Assembly: GCA_050115915.1 (NCBI GenBank)
Contig: JASFPP010000002.1
Location: 1 to 64,000, forward strand
From: WTAW01 sp050115915
GTDB taxonomy: Bacteria > Acidobacteriota > Aminicenantia > Aminicenantales > Aminicenantaceae
Direction: 5' to 3'
DNA: 64,000 bases
A program made the position numbers and the translations under genes. The notes below the pieces were generated by a model. It saw only the letters and a program-made list of their open reading frames with translations, was not told where the DNA came from and ran no database searches. The stretch's first letter is position 1. The number at the start of each line of letters is the position of its first letter. Positions 62,177 through 64,000 of the stretch are shown here, one piece after another.

Positions 62177-63627
62177 TGGACTTCCCCACAAGGAATAAGG
62201 ATTTCAAAACAAGCCCCCCTTCCTTCTTTCTTAATGATCCGAATGGATCCATTATGCTGTTCGACAATTTTTTGAGCATTGGCCAATCCCAATCCAATGC
62301 CGACAGACTTCGTCGTGTAAAAAGGCTCAAAGATATTTTCCCACTCTGATTCCGCAATGCCCTTTCCGTTATCGGAAATTTCAATCGAGATCTTTTTTTC
62401 TTCTTCCTCTTCAACGAGAGATAGGATAATGTCGATCTCGCCGCCTTCGTCCAACTCTTCATAGGCGTTGCGAAGAATGTTAACGATGACCAACCGCATC
62501 TTATCGCCGTCAACATATACGGGAGGCAATCCCTCCTCGTATTCCTTCTTCACCTGAATATTTTTGAGCTCCAGCTGGTCGGTGATGATCTTGAGCGAGC
62601 TGTCTATGATCTGCTCCATAGAGAACTCGAGGAAATTAAGCTCAGAGACACGGGTGAAATTCAGGAGTTCCTTGATGAAATTTTCGATGTGATCGATCCC
62701 CTCTTGGGTGATATCCAGATGTCCCCTCTCGACCTCTCCCCAGCATTCGCTCTCAGCGACTTTTTGGACGTTGAGCTTGACAGACGTCAACGGATTTCTT
62801 ATCTCGTGGGCAATGCTAGCAGATAAGCGCCCTATGGACGCAAGCTTCTCTGCATGGACCAGTTTTTTGCTCGCCTCCTCCATCCGCCTTTTTGTGAGAA
62901 AAAGCTGCTCACTCATTTTATTGAAGCTAGTGGCGAGATTACCGAGCTCATCATGGGATGAGAGATCGATCCTGTGGGAAAAATCGCCTTTGGAGATTCG
63001 GACTGTTCCATCCACCAATTTTTTAAGCGACGTCGTGATCCCCCTGGATAACAGGATCGAGCCCACAATACCGAAGAGAAGTCCCAGGCCTGCGATCAAG
63101 ACCAGCTTGATATGGGTGTCCCTGATTTCCGCACGTGCCTCCTCCATAGAAAGACCGATCTTGACAGAGCCCCACCTTCTTGGGGAGCCTTCCACATATA
63201 TGGGTGCTTCGATCTCCAAGATGGGCAAGGCTTGAGCAGTTTCCCGATCCTCTAGTTCTATTCTGCTAGAGAAAAAATTCCCCTCGAGTTCCGCTTCGGC
63301 AAAGTTGCTGTTTGCGTAGATCTTTTCGTAGGCCTTGATAAATTCGTTGCCGGCAAAAGGAGAGTTGTTGGCATCATAAAACACGATGTAGATCAATTTA
63401 TCACTGATCTGTTTTTCGATGTTTTCCTCTGCCCCTGTAACATCCCTGAAAACCACAAATTCATCATAATTCAATTGGATTAAATATTCGGCTTCAAGGA
63501 ATCCTCGGCTGAGCTGCTCTTCATAAATGGCACTCACTTCCCGCTTCTCGATCACAAAAAAGATTAAACCAACGAGCACAAAGAGTAACATTATGACGGC
63601 GAGAATAAATTTTGTTCGCAAGCTCAT
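62173..63627 (-). CDS. membrane sensor histidine kinase with HAMP domain
   Basis: 484 residues from the ATG at 63627 (63642 also possible). Two membrane helices (about 6-26 and 170-190) flank a periplasmic sensor of about 140 residues with no recognised motif. Then HAMP, HisKA with His in SASIAHEIRNPLTSVKLN, and HATPase with NILRNAYEEL, DNGKGIAES and GIGLGLANAQ. It is paired with the sigma-54 regulator by a 4-bp overlap. Confidence 0.9.
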   Translation of the reverse strand: MSLRTKFILAVIMLLFVLVGLIFFVIEKREVSAIYEEQLSRGFLEAEYLIQLNYDEFVVFRDVTGAEENIEKQISDKLIYIVFYDANNSPFAGNEFIKAYEKIYANSNFAEAELEGNFFSSRIELEDRETAQALPILEIEAPIYVEGSPRRWGSVKIGLSMEEARAEIRDTHIKLVLIAGLGLLFGIVGSILLSRGITTSLKKLVDGTVRISKGDFSHRIDLSSHDELGNLATSFNKMSEQLFLTKRRMEEASKKLVHAEKLASIGRLSASIAHEIRNPLTSVKLNVQKVAESECWGEVERGHLDITQEGIDHIENFIKELLNFTRVSELNFLEFSMEQIIDSSLKIITDQLELKNIQVKKEYEEGLPPVYVDGDKMRLVIVNILRNAYEELDEGGEIDIILSLVEEEEEKKISIEISDNGKGIAESEWENIFEPFYTTKSVGIGLGLANAQKIVEQHNGSIRIIKKEGRGACFEILIPCGEVQ

Positions 63628-63671
63628 CAGCAAAGGCCTCATTTCTATATACGTAGATAAATACAAATGTT

Positions 63672-64000
63672 TTATTTATCTAGCCAAATCTTTTTTGCGT
63701 CCAGGTAGTAAAAGCCCAGTGAGGGATATTCAATTCCACGCACATAAGGTTGTACGGCCACCCTATTCTGGTGAGAGAACAAAGGTATGGCAGGCACATC
63801 GATGAGCAACATGTCTTCGATCTTGTGAAAAAGGTTGATCCTTTTCTTCCAGCTTCTCTCTATCTCTGCCTCCTGCAGGAGCCTGTCAACGTTGGAGTTC
63901 ACGTATCCAAACACGTTGAAGATCGACCGGGAATGAAACAAGGGACGGAGCATATCCTCGGGGTCGGGGAAGCTCATGTTCCTTTCGACGAATACCATGT
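63672..64000 (-). CDS. family-5 extracellular solute-binding protein, C-terminal end (partial)
   Basis: The last 110 or so residues of a peptide/nickel-type ABC solute-binding protein; the N-terminus lies beyond the window. Family marks are NSNVDRLLQEAEIERSWKKR, INLFHKIEDMLLIDVPAIPL, and RVAVQPYVRGIEYPS. It is followed by the kinase gene 45 bp downstream, so the kinase may sense the same ligand (inference). Confidence 0.8.
   Translation of the reverse strand, partial: MVFVERNMSFPDPEDMLRPLFHSRSIFNVFGYVNSNVDRLLQEAEIERSWKKRINLFHKIEDMLLIDVPAIPLFSHQNRVAVQPYVRGIEYPSLGFYYLDAKKIWLDK

Overview
The window looks like chromosomal DNA of an uncultured Gram-negative bacterium of the Aminicenantota (OP8) / Acidobacteriota kind. 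This is an inference from gene content: an Oar-like TonB-dependent receptor with an N-terminal carboxypeptidase-regulatory domain, an S46 peptidase, 6-bladed NHL and SBBP beta-propellers, a DUF5916 protein, a PD40-repeat Ser/Thr kinase, secreted M14 and M28 peptidases, several Tat-exported proteins and many NtrC-type regulators. No rRNA or marker phylogeny was available, so the placement is tentative. There is one complete tRNA, tRNA-Ala(GGC). I see no CRISPR array, transposase or integrase gene.

Layout. 0.3-8.4 kb (+): a RodZ-like protein, an NtrY/NtrX-type two-component pair, an AGCS Na+/amino-acid symporter, MgtE and RecO. 8.4-17.1 kb: S46 peptidase, DUF1624 membrane protein, a decayed S41 peptidase tail, an NHL propeller, a lone receiver protein, a parallel beta-helix protein and a Tat/Fe-S aldo-keto reductase. 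17.2-25.15 kb: an accessory stretch with a receptor-like kinase, a small secreted protein and an SBBP/FG-GAP-like surface protein. Each of these three is followed 70-185 bp downstream by a remnant of the same TPR-protein C-terminus, and two tRNA 3' halves mark probable old integration sites. 25.5-33.2 kb (+): a housekeeping run, ftsH-folP-cdaA-ybbR-glmM-pdxJ plus an M20 amidohydrolase. 33.2-38.6 kb: a GGQ rescue factor, an M14 peptidase, an EIIA-zinc-ribbon fusion, a PfkB kinase and a Tat DUF362 protein.

38.8-46 kb: the most system-like block. A rightward run (DUF6305, a 195-aa membrane-anchored protein, a DctM/TRAP-like permease, a 49-aa membrane peptide and an AstE/AspA-type metallohydrolase) converges on a leftward pgsB-pgsC-pgsW set for poly-gamma-glutamate-like polymer synthesis. 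I propose these form one amide-linked polymer synthesis, export and turnover system, with the 49-aa peptide in the place of PgsE.

46-59.4 kb (-): envelope and secreted functions: M28 peptidase, DUF5916 protein, Tat aminotransferase, Tat DUF362 protein, DUF89 protein, transglutaminase-like protein, and a TonB-dependent receptor whose leader carries an intrinsic terminator directly before the ribosome-binding site. 59.6-64 kb (-): regulators (Fis-like protein, receiver protein, sigma-54-type response regulator, histidine kinase) and the end of a family-5 substrate-binding protein.

A family of about 150-nt structured intergenic elements (copies at 38654-38803 and 53427-53583, with a diverged inverted copy near 151-290) is the least explained signal in the window.
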